NCBI GenBank assembly: GCA_963693285.1
Contig: OY848920.1
Span: 2,741,135 to 2,805,134, forward strand
Direction: 5' to 3'
DNA from: Xestospongia muta
Lineage: Eukaryota; Porifera; Demospongiae; Haplosclerida; Petrosiidae
Length of the DNA: 64,000 nucleotides
Below the pieces are notes generated by a model. The model did not search any database and was not told the DNA's origin. It saw only the letters and a list, made by a program, of their open reading frames with translations. How positions within the stretch are numbered: position 1 is the first letter of the stretch; the number at the start of each line of letters is the position of its first letter. Both the position numbers and the translations under genes were made by a program. Positions 1 to 11,828 of this stretch are shown one piece after another.

Positions 1-250
1 AAAATTAATTATAAAAATAATTATAGAACTTTGTTTTGTCCGATTTATGTCTTCTCAGTTACAAATTAAGTGTCAGCTTCCTGTTTAATTTTAAGGAAGG
101 ACATATAGTTATATATAAAATATAAATGATATTAAAACTTCTTAAATGCTCTGGTTTATGAACATGCTCAATAAGACTATAAATAATGAACTATGGATGT
201 GAAGATCATAATATTTATCTCATGCAACTAATCATTGTCAAATGAATCAC
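1..250. repeat. Segmental-duplication edge (copy of 49050-49300)
   Basis: Bases 1-235 align closely to about 49055-49300, and a shorter part of the same sequence recurs at 24360-24425. All three share the stretch beginning GAACTTTGTTTTGTCC. At positions 1 and 49050 the block is followed, some hundreds of bases later, by a fibrinogen-related gene copy. This part of the window is therefore one edge of an old duplicated block. No coding sequence is seen in it, nor in the following 550 bases. Confidence 0.75.
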
Positions 251-794
251 TTTGTGCAAGCATCAATTTGAAGATTACAACACATTAATTGATAATCTTT
301 GAAACCTGAGGTTATTAATTTTTGTTTAAATATGTAACATGTGGTGCCAAGTTGACTTTAAATGATCAAATGCATTCTTTGAAGCAATTCTAGCTCTTGA
401 AATCCTATAATTGTAGCAATTAATGTCTGGAGAATGTGTAGTGTTAAGATCAAATGATATCATTATATTATAGTAACGTTGATAATGAGTAAGCTGAGTC
501 ATCTATAATGTACATTGGTACATCAATCCCACTGTCCTGTCAAAATCTTTCCATTCGTTGCTTTTTGATAAAATTAGGAATTAGCAAAAACTCCGGCATC
601 GTGTACACTGCCATGCTTTCCAACACATATGTTCCTAGTAAAAGTAATCATACCACTTTCTTTTAACATATGTACAGTAACACATTAGTATTAACAATAC
701 TAGTGTATATAGTTCTAACTTAGGTAATGTATAGTACATTTTTAATCATAACTTAGTTTAACAAACTCTGTGCTTAACACTGTTATCAATAATT

Positions 795-1290
795 ATGATG
801 ATTTTCTTTAAGTTTCTCTTTTCAATCTTCTACTAGATGTGAGTTATGTCTCTTCAATTTGTATGACTGACTGTCATAGTCTACTAACTCAACATCCTCC
901 TTCACTCTATGAACAGTATTGTTGTATTACTGAAAACAGTGGAAATACAATCAATTTAGGTGATAATAAGAGGATTAAAATCATATTTTGTCCAAGTGAT
1001 CTCCCAACTTCATGTGAAAGGTTCATTTTATCTATTTCTAAATAATTGTTCTGAAATCTGAAATGGAATGAATACTTCAGCTGTATCAGGATATTATGAC
1101 ATAGTAGATTACATCAGTGGACTTAATTTCAGTGATTATTATGAAATATTTCAAAATAGAGGTTTTGTTCCGTCAGGTAATACAAAATTCGAGCTCCTAA
1201 TGCTTCTCTCATATTAGTCTATTGTGATATGGAGGGTAATAACTGTAATGATAAGGGAGGTTGGATGGGAGTGTGTTACCTTTATGATAT
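795..1290 (+). pseudogene. Decayed fibrinogen-related (FREP) gene copy
   Basis: The DNA is clearly homologous to the 5' half of the intact fibrinogen-related genes at 31279 and 50753. It keeps the signal-peptide region, the SICM-DC block and the VYCDMEG region. It is broken. The putative start is out of frame with the body, a TAA interrupts it near 1043-1045, a block present in both intact genes is deleted near 1100 (between the GYY motif and the DIVDYI motif), and further frameshifts follow. Homology stops near 1285, so the C-terminal half is absent. Only about 68 codons stay open (839-1045). The role of its relatives would be a secreted recognition protein; this copy is very unlikely to make one. 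Confidence 0.85.
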
Positions 1291-1690
1291 ATAGCCTAGG
1301 ATTTGTATTCGTGTGTTATAAAGAACGTTTAGTGCAATATATAAGGTAGAGGGTAAGGTAGCATATCCTGAAAGTTTAAAGGTTGGACTGCAGTTGAATT
1401 TATTCCATTGTTGAAGTTACATCAGCAATAGCAATGGTGTCAGAATATGTAATATTTGCTGTACAATGTTCCAGCATCCAAGTGTCATTTTACTTTGTTC
1501 AGTACTGCACACAATTGGACACGTACATGTACACACTTTGTTTATGTAACAAGACATTACTAAATAGTATTGATCTGCTATCTGAAAACATCAAGAGGTA
1601 ATACAATACATTTTTAGGACCCAACCTTCATATTAATCGATAATGTGTTGTGCTAACCTCAGACCGTCCCATTGGCGTTCCATAAAATCC

Positions 1691-1700
1691 TATATAAAAG
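1691..1700 (+). promoter_or_regulatory. TATA box of the small membrane-protein gene
   Basis: TATATAAAAG lies about 85 bases upstream of the ATG at 1781, with a CCATTGG (CCAAT-type) element about 22 bases further upstream. This spacing fits a core promoter with transcription starting near 1720. Confidence 0.45.
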
Positions 1701-1780
1701 TAGGACTAAGGGGACCTCAGTTATTAGCTCTACTGATTCTACTGATCATACTTTGCCTTAACGAGTTATAGCAAACTAAA

Positions 1781-2206
1781 ATGAGACCTTTCCCAGTGAT
1801 TTGTTTATATTTGCTACTCTCTTTTCATTCATCAAAGGAAAAAGTACTAGTGTAACATATGTAACATATTACTATTATGAAGGACCAGGTATGCTATTGC
1901 TTTTATCTATCATTGAATCTGTACAATTATATTGTGGATGCAATAATTATACAATTAAATATCATGAAGTCAATGGTAAGCTACACTGTTAATTTTAATT
2001 CTATACACAATAGTTGTAAAATGTGATTACTTTGATAAGTATAGATTTAATATGAAAATATTGTTGTTTTGCATTTTGTTTACTTGTTTCACACAGATGT
2101 TCCAACATTTGTTGTTGTGATTGTAATTGTTTTGGCTGTATGCATATGTGTACTTCGTTTTTGCTGTTGGATGTGTAAACAGAATTGACTGACTGAATTA
2201 AATAAA
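1781..2206 (+). CDS. Small putative single-pass membrane protein (two exons, unrecognised)
   Basis: I do not recognise this gene. An open frame from about 1801 runs to a consensus donor after 1975 (AATG|GTAAGC). It splices in frame to an acceptor at 2095 (TTTCACACAG). The second exon (2096-2187) encodes a strongly hydrophobic Val/Ile/Leu-rich segment of about 17 residues, a Cys-rich juxtamembrane stretch and a stop at 2185-2187. An AATAAA polyadenylation signal follows at 2201-2206. The ATG at 1781 sits correctly after a TATA box and starts a signal-peptide-like segment. That segment is in another frame from the rest, so either there is a frameshift or the first exon is mis-drawn. The C-terminal splice and tail are better supported than the N-terminus. 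Confidence 0.4.
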
Positions 2207-2905
2207 AGCACAAAGTCTGTTAAATAGCTAAATCCAATAATGTATATAGTTTCTCCATAGACTAAATACATGACTCTTTAATGTTAAATTAAAAATATCT
2301 ATTAGTTATTATGATTCTATATCATAATGATATAATATTTTTTTATTCTCATGGAACTTCTGCTATGATATTAATGTCATCATAATGTAAAACCATAACT
2401 ATTACATCATAAGTATTTTGATAATGGAAATTAATAAGATTTGGAGTAAGCAATAAAGAGAATATTTAAAGTTCTCACAAGAGTATTGTAATAAAGTCAT
2501 GTAAAATACTACTTAATGTTTAGTTTTTTAAACAAAATCTTTGTATTATTAAGATCCTATAGTACAACGTCATTTTGATTATATGAAACTTTGCTGTGAT
2601 ATTAGTATCATCATACTGATGTCATAAATTTGATCTCACACTATATAATAATAATATATGTGCCAGATTGTACTCACTATAATAAGATTATAGAGACAAT
2701 TCTCAGCTAAAATAGTTATATTTTATATAATTAGGAGGTTTAACATTGACTAATAGTGAAGTGGGTTTTTTATTTATGCTTTACAAAAGCTTAGAGAGCT
2801 GTTTAGTAAACTAAATGTCACAGTAAACTGTAGTGAATAGTCATTAATTACAACCAAGACACCCATTCTTTGTGACCTTTGTTATAATTATAAGCAGTAC
2901 AAAAG

Positions 2906-3395
2906 CAATACATGTATACACTAAGAGACAGTAGAAGGGTTATCTGGTCTTCTGTCATACATTAAAAGGAATTGACAATCATTATGTAAACTAGGAGGGA
3001 ATATTGATATCACAGAAAATAGCAAAAGTGGGTGTAGATTGCAGACAATAGATATTTAATATCTGTTCCAATAATTTGATCATTCCTTAAAGACAATATG
3101 TGTATACACTAAGAGGCAGTAAAGGAGCTATCTGGTCTTCTTTCATACATTAAAAGAAATTGAGAATCCTTATGTAAACAAGGAGGAAATATTGATATTA
3201 CAAAAAATAGCAAAAATAGGTGTGGATTACAGACAAAAGAAATTCAATATCTGTTCCAATAATACTGACCATTCCTCAAAGACAATATATGTATAAACTA
3301 AGAGGCAGCAAAAGGACAATATGGTGTTCCTTCTTAGCTAAGAAAGAGTTAACAATCCTTGTGCAAACTAGGAGAGAACATTGATATTATAGGCT
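2906..3395. repeat. ~188-bp tandem repeat, about 2.6 copies, with a dispersed copy at 4025-4195
   Basis: Three consecutive units begin near 2906, 3092 and 3280. Each opens with ACTAAGAG-CAG and contains a TGTAAAC-AGGAG block and an AATATTGATAT block. A further diverged unit lies at about 4025-4195, beyond the first MITE. No gene is seen between 2210 and 5360. Confidence 0.75.
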
Positions 3396-3512
3396 AACAC
3401 CTGGTAACTACTGTTTGTGCATGCGTTTAATTTCCACTGATTTCTTGGAAAATAGTATACTCTAGGAATCTTCCATCAACTTTGACGTCAAAATTCCTTT
3501 TACCTCAATGTT

Positions 3513-3682
3513 GGGTGGTTCTCGGCGTAACTTGACTATGATGACATCATATTGAAATGACACATAGTGATGACATCACCTAAACCCTAAACCAAACCTA
3601 ACATTATTAACTCTATGACACATAGTGATGTCATATAGGATATGTTGTTACATCATCAGTCAAGTTACACCCAGAAGCACCC
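3513..3682 (+). mobile_element. MITE 1 (terminal inverted repeats, 8-bp target duplication)
   Basis: A 170-bp non-coding element with about 25-bp terminal inverted repeats, whose inner part reads GGYGTARCTTGACT. It is flanked by TCAATGTT (3505-3512) and TCAATATT (3683-3690), a 7/8 target-site duplication. The interior has repeated TGACACATAGTGATG blocks. An 8-bp duplication is typical of hAT-type transposition, but the ends do not show the common hAT termini, so the superfamily is left open. Confidence 0.75.
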
Positions 3683-4310
3683 TCAATATTAGACTAATTG
3701 TGATGGCTACTTGTTGTACTAATAGAAACTTTTCTGCTTGTCTACTGTATGCTCTAAAGAAGCTAGATAGGCACAATTCGAAGTTTATACTTAATACAAA
3801 TATATAAAGAGAGACAGTTATCTCTCGAAACGATAACATCAAACAAAGTAGTTATTCGAGAAACCCAATTGTTTTGCATCCCAACAGCATTGTTGCTCTT
3901 TTGGCGTCCACTAAATTACTTCATAACAGACAAACTTGAGTAGCCATGCTTAAACTCATGTAGTGAATGAAATGTCATCATTATCCAGCCCATCGATTCA
4001 TCATTTAATTGAAAAAGCAGTAATTATGATGTTAACATGGCAGTAGAAGGACGATGTGTCATTCTTTATTAACCTAAAAGGAATTAACAATCATTGCGTA
4101 AACTAGGTAAGAATATTGATATCACAGAAATAGCAAAATTAGGTGTAGGTTAATTCAATATACAAGTCTCAATAACAATGACCATTCCTCTCCTACAATC
4201 CAGCAAATCTTCTGAACATAGTATATTGGTATACTATAGAGGTGGCAGAAGTAGTTAGACAAAGGCAAGATGATTGCACAGTTAAAGCTGATATATTTTT
4301 TCTTTTTTCT

Positions 4311-4430
4311 ACCAATTGTTATTACTCTAATAGATGGGACAATCAATGTTTAAAGTAGAACAGTTGCTGCTACTCAAATAGGCAAGATAATCAAACCTTT
4401 AAGTACACCATATGTTTTTACTAGTACTAC
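4311..4430 (+). pseudogene. Orphan decayed Thr-rich linker exon of the somatomedin-B array
   Basis: This stretch is homologous to the repeated linker exon at 14338-14514, with shared blocks such as ACCAATTGTT and ATAATCAAACCTTTAAGTACACC. It carries an in-frame stop and frameshifts. It lies upstream of the subtilase gene, more than 4 kb away from the functional linker exons, so it is probably a relic of an earlier duplication. Confidence 0.6.
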
Positions 4431-4601
4431 CAGGAGTGGATGTGCGTCAAACTCCCTTAACCAACTGTTCTCGAAGGCTTAGAACATATGTCCATAGATG
4501 GACATAACTGCTAAGTGGTTTGCATTTTAATAGCCTCTGGGCTGTAACCTCTTAGTTAGATGTGCTCAAAATAGATAAATTCAAGAGAAGTCAAAAATTA
4601 G

Positions 4602-4786
4602 GGGTGCTTATTGGCGTAGCTTGACTGATGATGTAACAATTTGTCCTATGATGACATCACTATGTGTCATACAGTTAATAATGTTAGGTTTCGTTTAGGG
4701 TTTAGGTGATGTCATTATTATGATGACATCACTATGTGTCATTCATTATGATGTCATCATAGTCAAGTTACACCAAGTAACCACCC
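4602..4786 (-). mobile_element. MITE 2, same family as MITE 1, opposite orientation
   Basis: A 185-bp element that matches the reverse complement of the element at 3513-3682 along its length, including the terminal repeats. It is flanked by AAAATTAG (4594-4601) and AAAATTAT (4787-4794), again a 7/8 eight-base target duplication. A TTA microsatellite follows. Confidence 0.75.
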
Positions 4787-5362
4787 AAAATTATTATTAT
4801 TATTATTATTAATTGTTTCCCAATGCAACAAAATGATATAAATTAGTTAGACAGTTAAGATTCAGACTCAAAAAAACTGCATTGGAGTCATACGAGTATG
4901 TTCTACTGACACCCAGCTTGTAAATGAATAGAGAGTTGAGTAGTTGAATTTAGGGTAGATAGAGAGGTGGTTGCACTTGTTACAAGGACAGACGACATGA
5001 AAAGTGCAAGTGTTGGGTGAATAAAAATGAGATAAAAAGTGGCTCCAAAGCACTTGTTTTAGATGCAGTGGAAATATCAGTTGGTGGAAGAGAATTCCAT
5101 AGACGAATTAGACAACAAAAGTAGGAATGCTGAAAGAGTCTTGTTGGCTGAAAGCAATAAACTAATTTTGAGGGAGAAAGGATTACTTCAAAAATTACTT
5201 CAAAAGCTACTAAAATTACTTCAAAAGCTTTGCATTATATAGTATATAGCACTAATAACAATTTATTGAACATTATTGCGACATATTTGGAGGTGTGGTT
5301 CATAGTGATATCTATCAAAGGAGCAAATACCCAAACTAACATTGTGTATCGTGATACTAAAT

Positions 5363-7053
5363 ATGCCATTTAGTACGAGACACGCTCAGGCTCTGACATT
5401 AGCTCTACTCTTTTCTGCTGTCGTGCAGTCACGTCGAGTCATTCGTGCGGCGCCTGGAATACAGACAACAGGTCAGTATATGGTTGTATTGGCAACTGAT
5501 ACTAGTCATGAGAAATTTGAAGCAATTGCTGAAGAAGTTCAAAGTCACTCCTTGATTTCTGAAATTCAAAAAATAGAGGGTTCTATTGCTAAAATAGTTG
5601 TTGCAAAGCTGTCAGTAGATGAAGCACATAAGGTTAGTATTAAAACATATATGCATCTATCTCTCTATCTATCCATCCATCCGTCCATCCATCAATCCAT
5701 CAATCCATCCATCTTTATCACAATTATATAACACATATAGGCAATGAATAATGATAATATTGATATACATTTCTGACTTTCACAGCCTATCCTATTACTA
5801 CATAAAACATGTAACATCCTTGTTAAGCAATATTAATTTCTCAATTGAAAATCTTGTGCTAGTTGGTTTATATAGCACTTCAACAGTGATAGAACTAATA
5901 AAGATAGTCATGAGGTTTATATTAACCTATGAATTTCCTATTAGCAAAAAAAGAAAAACCTATTGATGCTCTCAGGTTGTATGTTATAGTTCAATTCAAA
6001 ATGTATGGACTGTGAATCTCATTAAAATATACACACAGAATTAACATTATATACCTACCATTCAGATAAAAGATCTTGACAATGTTGAGTTTGTTGAAGA
6101 AGAGACATTTGCTAAAGCTTCACTTTCATGGGCATTGGATCGTATTGACCAAGTCAGTTCAGAATTAGATGGTAAATTTGAACCTGGAGGAGATGGAGAA
6201 GGTGTTGACATTTACATATTAGATACAGGTAATAAAGAATACATGAAATGTCTGAAGTTTAATTCTATATTATGTAGGTATTAATTATGATCACTCTGAA
6301 TTTAATGGTAACAGAGCCTTATATACTGGATATGATCCAGTTGACAACCGCTATGGAAGTGATCAAAGTGGTAGAGATTGTCATGGACATGGAACTCATG
6401 TAGCAAGTCTCGCTTGTGGAAAAGATTATGGTGTTGCCAAAAAAGCTAACTGTTACAGTGTTCGGGTATTAAATTGTGATGGTTTAGCACCATTGAGTGT
6501 TGTTATAGATGGATTACATTCTGTTGCTAAATATATTACCAATAAGAATCCTCGTCATCCATCTATCATTTCAATGTCATTAAGTGGTCCTTATTCTCAT
6601 TCACTTAACAGTGTGTCAAGCAAAATCATTTCTATGGAAATACCAATTGTTGCAGCTGCTGGCAATGACCAGAATGATGCATGTTATTATAGTCCCGCTA
6701 GTGCACCAGAAGTCATTACTGTTGCCGGGTCTGCTTTAGGAGATGATGTTTACTACTACACAAATAGTGGCTCTTGTGTTAATCTATTTGCTCCTGGTGC
6801 TAATGTTATAGGAGCAAATTATAGCTGTAATACATGTGTAATGCCTCTGTCAGGAACATCTATAGCTACTCCTATAGTTAGTGGTCTAATAGCACTGTAC
6901 TTACAGAAACAAGTACTACTGTGTCCAAGCCAGATTAAGCAAAAACTAATAGAAAATTGTTTAAAAGATGTGCTAAACTTTGCTCGTCTGAACTCGAGTT
7001 TACGAGACACATCCCCCAACTGTCTATTACACATTAACGGTAAGTTTCTCTAA
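5363..7053 (+). CDS. Secreted proteinase-K-type subtilase (S8), catalytic exons
   Basis: Exons 5363-5632, 6066-6228 and 6278-7039 join in frame with GT/AG junctions. Residues 1-23 form a signal peptide. Residues about 35-100 match an inhibitor-I9 prodomain (QYMVVLA start). The S8 domain follows with the full triad: Asp143 in DTG, His182 in HGHGTHVA and Ser339 in SGTSIATP, plus the oxyanion Asn274 in AAGND. The enzyme is a serine endopeptidase, made as a zymogen and secreted. The start is the first ATG followed by a good signal peptide. The third exon ends at a strong phase-1 donor (AACG|GTAAGT). If that donor is not used, the frame stops at 7051-7053, right after the catalytic domain (402 aa). 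If it is used, the gene continues into the somatomedin-B exons from 9274. Confidence 0.9.
5652..5712. repeat. (ATCT/ATCC)n microsatellite in subtilase intron 1
   Basis: A run of ATCT units passing into ATCC and ATCA units, just after the exon 1 donor. Confidence 0.9.
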
Positions 7054-8257
7054 AATTATAAATTATCTAAAATTATAACTATATGTATTCAATGACATTT
7101 TCAGTATAACACAAAGTGTGTCAGACCATCTTATAAAACTGACTGTTTAGGACCATGCAGTATGTTTTATATAGCTTTGTAGTTTTACATTGTTTGATTC
7201 TATTTTGTGACTTATATGACTAATTATCAAACTGTAAATATCAACAGCTAATGCAAACCCTAACCAATGAATGTTAATATCATTGCCTCAATATGACTGA
7301 TGTGTGAGTGATCAGTTCTTTCAAATTCTCACATTCTGCTAATGTTCCTCATGCAACTCTATATCATTTTGCAATCATAATCTTTTCATGTTCACATTTA
7401 TAGCATATATTATGACTGTCAATATGTAAGCTTGCAGTGTCATTCCAAGTGTATAAGTTCTGTTACAATAGAATTTATAGCACATATTACACGCATGTCC
7501 TTTTTAGAAGATGTATGTTTAAGTATATAAATTGTGAAATTCCACAGCAAGTAATAATCAAAACAGACTATTTTCTTTTCATTAGCAAAGCGTATATTTG
7601 TAAGACACGTGACAATGAATCAATTATAGCCAATCTCTTGTAACAAATATACTTAATACTTAATTGAGTTACAATAATGATACCTGTTTTGTTTGTATAA
7701 TCAGTATATATATATATATATTTATATATATACATATATATAATGAAACCATGAGATTATATATAATGACACTATATAGCTTGAATATCATGCATGATGT
7801 CATACCGGTCTCATTACTTATATATATTGATAGTTACTTGTCAATCTATAGCGTTATAGTGCACACACGTGTGTATTACCCAAAAAATTGCAATTAAGTT
7901 AAGTTTGTAACTTTGCCTGGAGTGATGCTAACCATTTGGTACTTAGCCTCAACATTACCATCAGTAATATCTACAACTACAAGTTGTTACCATGGCAACA
8001 ATGACGTCATTTAATTACTTCCTGTTATTTGTTTGCATTTAGTCACAAATATAGCATTATGGGTATCAGTAGAAAGTCTCATTGAGGGCTATGACTCTAC
8101 CAGATAAAAAATGTCTTTACTCAAAATTTATATTATTATTTTCAAAAATGAATTATTAAATGCTCTGAATGAAATGGTATCTACTTTCTTAAATCTCAAC
8201 CTTTCCAAGTACAGTTGTGAGCTGAAAGCAGAGAAAGAGGCCAAGTGAAATTCTGTC
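7054..8257. other. Non-coding stretch, probable intron
   Basis: No convincing coding sequence. An AT-rich alternating run lies at about 7705-7745. A short Cys-containing open stretch at 7105-7180 follows an acceptor-like CAG but is in the wrong phase for the upstream exon. If the long gene model is right, this is the first part of a 2.2-kb intron. Confidence 0.6.
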
Positions 8258-8485
8258 TTAATGGTTGAGATGAGTGACCCATTCCTCACAAAACTTGTCA
8301 ATGATATGATTACTATCAGACTTCAAGCTTAAATATAAATTAAATGATGGATCAACATGTTCATCCTTCGTATCCAAGACATCACCAGACAGCACAAATA
8401 ATTCATCAAAGTCTTTCAGGCTCAGTTGTAACTTAGTCAGTAGTTTCACTAAACTGTCCCTCCAATATTGACTCATTCTGATCAA
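8180..8485 (-). pseudogene. Fragment of a DDE-type transposase-like protein (N-terminal part)
   Basis: On the minus strand an ATG-initiated frame (MSQYW...) runs to a TAA near 8258. The same frame continues past that stop with a short stretch reading RISLGLFLCFQL. This wording and the acidic partner fragment at 8594 remind me of transposase-like proteins common in sponge genomes. The assignment rests on memory of family style and not on a visible catalytic triad, so it is weak. Confidence 0.3.
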
Positions 8486-8593
8486 AATGTCTCATTTTGC
8501 TCTTTTTTGGTAGCATTGTTTTTGTCTCTTAGACTTTAGTGATGTCGTTAAAGAGATAGAGAGATAGATTTCAACAATGAAAGCATAACAAAG

Positions 8594-8797
8594 TTGATCA
8601 CTGAAGTAGACATGACACTCTCTCTGATGAATCCCCTCAGTGGTAGGTGGATTATCTCTCTCAATGACTATCTTAGAACCGAGGCTGGAATTATGCTTGG
8701 TGGGTTTGTAGAGGCAGGAATCTGTGAGTCAATGGATGAAGCTGAGAGTGACTATGATTCAGCTAATGACCCTTTTGCTGATTTCGATGAACAGTAG
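8594..8797 (+). pseudogene. Fragment of a DDE-type transposase-like protein (C-terminal tail)
   Basis: An open frame of 67 codons ends in a Glu/Asp-rich tail (...DPFADFDEQ) preceded by GGFVEAGI. That arrangement is typical of the extreme C-terminus of several eukaryotic DDE transposases (pogo/CENPB-like style). It has no domain of its own and lies head-to-head with the minus-strand fragment at 8180-8485. It could be a broken, rearranged transposon inside the large subtilase intron. Confidence 0.3.
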
Positions 8798-9273
8798 ATA
8801 CTTAACATGTATTTCATTAGTGCATGGTATAACATAATACAATTGCCAATTTAACCTTGTCAACCTTGTGCCTAAGTGAATGTGTGTGTGTGCGCGCATT
8901 ATTTAAACAAGCATTAATATTTCAATGGCTAAATTCTGGACAGTTCACATCATTTTAACAGTGCATTCATTTCATATCACGGTATAAATTTTACTTGAAC
9001 CACAAAAACATTATTTTAAAATATTGATCTCTCAATTCTTGTATAAAATAAAAATCTATTTTTTTAAAATTTTAATGTGCTTTCCATCCCTTTTTTTCTG
9101 AACAATATTTCTTCATGATAATCTTTAAGATCATATCTTGTAACAGTCACATTGCAATCTAATCAATAATTCTGATTTAGAAGTTTTTTGCTAATAGTAC
9201 TTCTATTACTAATATGTTATTACCGATGTTATAATTATCATATTAATATCATTTTTATACTATTTTTATATAG

Positions 9274-9540
9274 ACAAGACAATCAAACCTTCAATTACAC
9301 CAATTGTTAATCCACCTGGTAAATGAGTGCTTCAAAGTAAATCAATTTGTACATATGATTTTTTAGGTTCATGTCTGGCACTTAATCTTAGTTATCCTGG
9401 ATGTTGTGATCGGTCAGTGTCACTTGTATGTTACCATAAAGAATGCAGTTGTGATGAATGGTGTCACAAATGGAACGATTGTTGTAGTGATATAGCTAAT
9501 ATTAGTTGCTATCCAGTACCTACTTCAACTGATATACTTA
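9274..9540 (+). CDS. Somatomedin-B array unit 1 (linker exon + SMB exon)
   Basis: Linker exon 9274-9318 encodes a Thr/Pro-rich spacer (TIKPSITPIV). SMB exon 9367-9540 encodes an eight-cysteine somatomedin-B-like domain with the diagnostic CDEWCHKWNDCC core. Both exons are flanked by AG and GT and are symmetric phase 1-1, so they can be inserted or skipped without frame change. SMB domains are small disulfide-knotted extracellular modules that bind proteins. Joined to the subtilase exon ending at 7039, the split codon becomes Asp, the same residue found at this position in the internal linker repeats at 14338-14514. The intron on each side resembles those of units 5 and 6, so the unit arose by tandem duplication. 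Confidence 0.75.
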
Positions 9541-10358
9541 GTAAGACAAATCTATAGTTTATACAATGCATCAGTATTCACTAGAAAATGAAATATAATA
9601 GGCACAAGTAGAACATGTACAATAGTTTTAGAATCTAATTAATTATTCATAAAGGTTTGGCAATTATTATTATATAATATCTACACAAGCAAAGTGTGTG
9701 TCTAAAAGAGAGAAACGCTGGTCATTTCGTCATGTAGCAAAAGGTACACAAATATTTCAAAGGCTACTGGTCACTTTTGAATAAGAACATTACAATTACT
9801 CACAAAACTAATTACATAACTTAAATTTTCTCTAATCGTTTACAAAATATATTTATACTATATAGTGTAAATAGATGTGTAATCTTTTAGTGAGATTAAT
9901 AGTCCATTAAAATTGAATTTCATTGCAAAATCAAACTTAATAAATGTTCACATTGAACTATGTAAGTGCATAACTATATAGGAAATGTTAAAGCTAAATT
10001 TTCAGCTAATATTATTAATAAAAATTAAAGGTACAGGTTATCTGATTTGACCTTTGAACTTTTTTATGCATAAATTTTAGTCAATTTAACTTTTTATGTA
10101 TAACATTTTGATAATAGTCATTTTATCATTTCTCTGAAATGATTATTAAATGCATATAGGGTTCATTTGACCATTGTTTAACAATGGTCAAAGTAACTTA
10201 ACTTTACTGAGCGTTAGTGAGAAGATTCAAACATTATCAGTTAAATATATCATCATAGTGATTGCTGTTAGAGTTAATTAAATTAATTAATAGCTACACT
10301 ATGAAGTTACTGCATGATATAACAATCATCATTATTTCTTATTATCACTTTAATGTAG

Positions 10359-10649
10359 GCACAACAATGAAACCTTTAGCTACTGTAACACCAACCTTTA
10401 TTACACTTGGTAAATGAATATTTCAAATTAAGTCATGTTGTTCATATATACTTATTTTAGGTTCATGTTTGGCACTTAATCTTAATTATTTTGGATGTTG
10501 TAATAGTTCAATATCACCTGTATGTTTCCATAAAGACTGCTATTGTGACAAATATTGTCACAAATTCAATGATTGTTGTAGTGATATAGCTGATATTGAT
10601 TGTCATGCAACACCATCTTTCTCTCCTACACCTACAACTGATATATTTG
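10359..10649 (+). CDS. Somatomedin-B array unit 2
   Basis: Linker exon 10359-10409 (Thr-rich, 17 codons) and SMB exon 10461-10649 (63 codons) are both phase 1-1. The SMB core reads CYCDKYCHKFNDCC and all eight cysteines are present. The short intron between them (51 nt) is typical of this genome. The C-terminal part adds a Ser/Thr/Pro spacer (SFSPTPTTDIF) before the donor. It is the second intact module of the extracellular array that follows the protease. Confidence 0.75.
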
Positions 10650-11178
10650 GTAAGACTAGGGTACATGTGTAATCAATTAATAAGATTCATAGTTGAATCA
10701 TTTTCATGAGAGAGACATATAATCCTTTTAGCAGGTATATACTCAGAAATACTGATCATATTATGTGTGTCATTGGTTATAGATTGTTGCTGCCAACTTT
10801 TAAGATAATACTATATGATGGTATGTTATGTGATATCATAGATATCATTGATCTATGCATATTATACAAAACCTGCCAGCGTTTTACAAAGAATATAATC
10901 CTTGGGTATAACAACCCTTAGCCAATTTATTCCACAAATCCTTCATTGATGTGTAGATGTTTTATATAATTCAAAGCTTTGAGTATTAATCACAATCATC
11001 ATTATAACACTTTTTATAAGGATTAATTAATTTCATTTTTAGCTATATAATATTATGTGAGTGAAATATTAATTTGTTATTATTTATATATTAAGTAGTA
11101 ATATTATACAATTACTGATGTGATAATTACCTCTCACATGATATAAGGTTATCACTATCATTACTATTCTTGTATAGA

Positions 11179-11395
11179 CACACTATCTAACCTTTAATGA
11201 CACCAATCGTTGATATTAGTTCTACTATGGACACAATAATCAAAACTGTACCTATACCCACTGTTACTCTAGAAAAATGACTTATCAGAGTTTCTTTAAT
11301 AATGGATGAACTATTGTCATCAAGACTGTCACAATCTTAACAATTGTTGTAGTTATATAACTATTAGTTGTGAACATCCTCCAAAGCTTAGTAAG
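11179..11395 (+). pseudogene. Decayed somatomedin-B array unit 3
   Basis: A recognisable linker (after TGTATAG at 11172-11178) has a frameshift leading to TAA. It is followed at once by a remnant of the SMB exon that retains the second half (CH-LNNCC-) but lacks the first half and its acceptor. The downstream intron sequence still matches those of units 1 and 4. The unit is dead and would be skipped. Because units are phase 1-1, the loss leaves the rest of the gene in frame. Confidence 0.65.
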
Positions 11396-11785
11396 ACAAA
11401 TCAGTTCAAATCAATAGTTCATGTGATACATCAGTGTTCACCAGAAAATGTAATGCAAATGGCACAAGCAGGGCATTTGTGAAAATTTAAAATTAATTTA
11501 TTATTCATAGTGTTCAATTATTATTTATTATCATTAAGTTTTGTAATTTATGATAAACATGTCTACAAAAGTGTGTGTTTTGAAAGGGAACACTGCCTAC
11601 TTCAATAAGGAAGAAAGGATATATGAGAAGTTTAAATACAGTATTCTTATCACTTTGAAATTATAATACTAGAATGTTTTAGTCACATCTCTTTAAGAGA
11701 AATTTGACATTAAAAATTTTCTCCAATATTTCACTAAGTATACTTATATATCCATTGTATATAATACTACTAGTAATAATAATAT

Positions 11786-11786
11786 T

Positions 11787-11822
<36 letters not shown>
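11786..11822. repeat. (TA)n microsatellite
   Basis: Uninterrupted TA dinucleotides in an intron of the somatomedin-B array. The minus-strand open frame covering it is an artefact of the repeat. Confidence 0.9.

Positions 11823-11828
<6 letters not shown>

Noticed and set aside
3579..3600. Telomere-like CCCTAAACCCTAAAC repeat
   Set aside because: It has only two units, lies inside a MITE and recurs inverted in the second MITE, so it is part of that element.
7105..7200. Possible fourth subtilase exon with cysteines (YNTKCVRP...)
   Set aside because: The upstream donor is phase 1 and would give an immediate stop; the Cys-rich reading needs phase 0.
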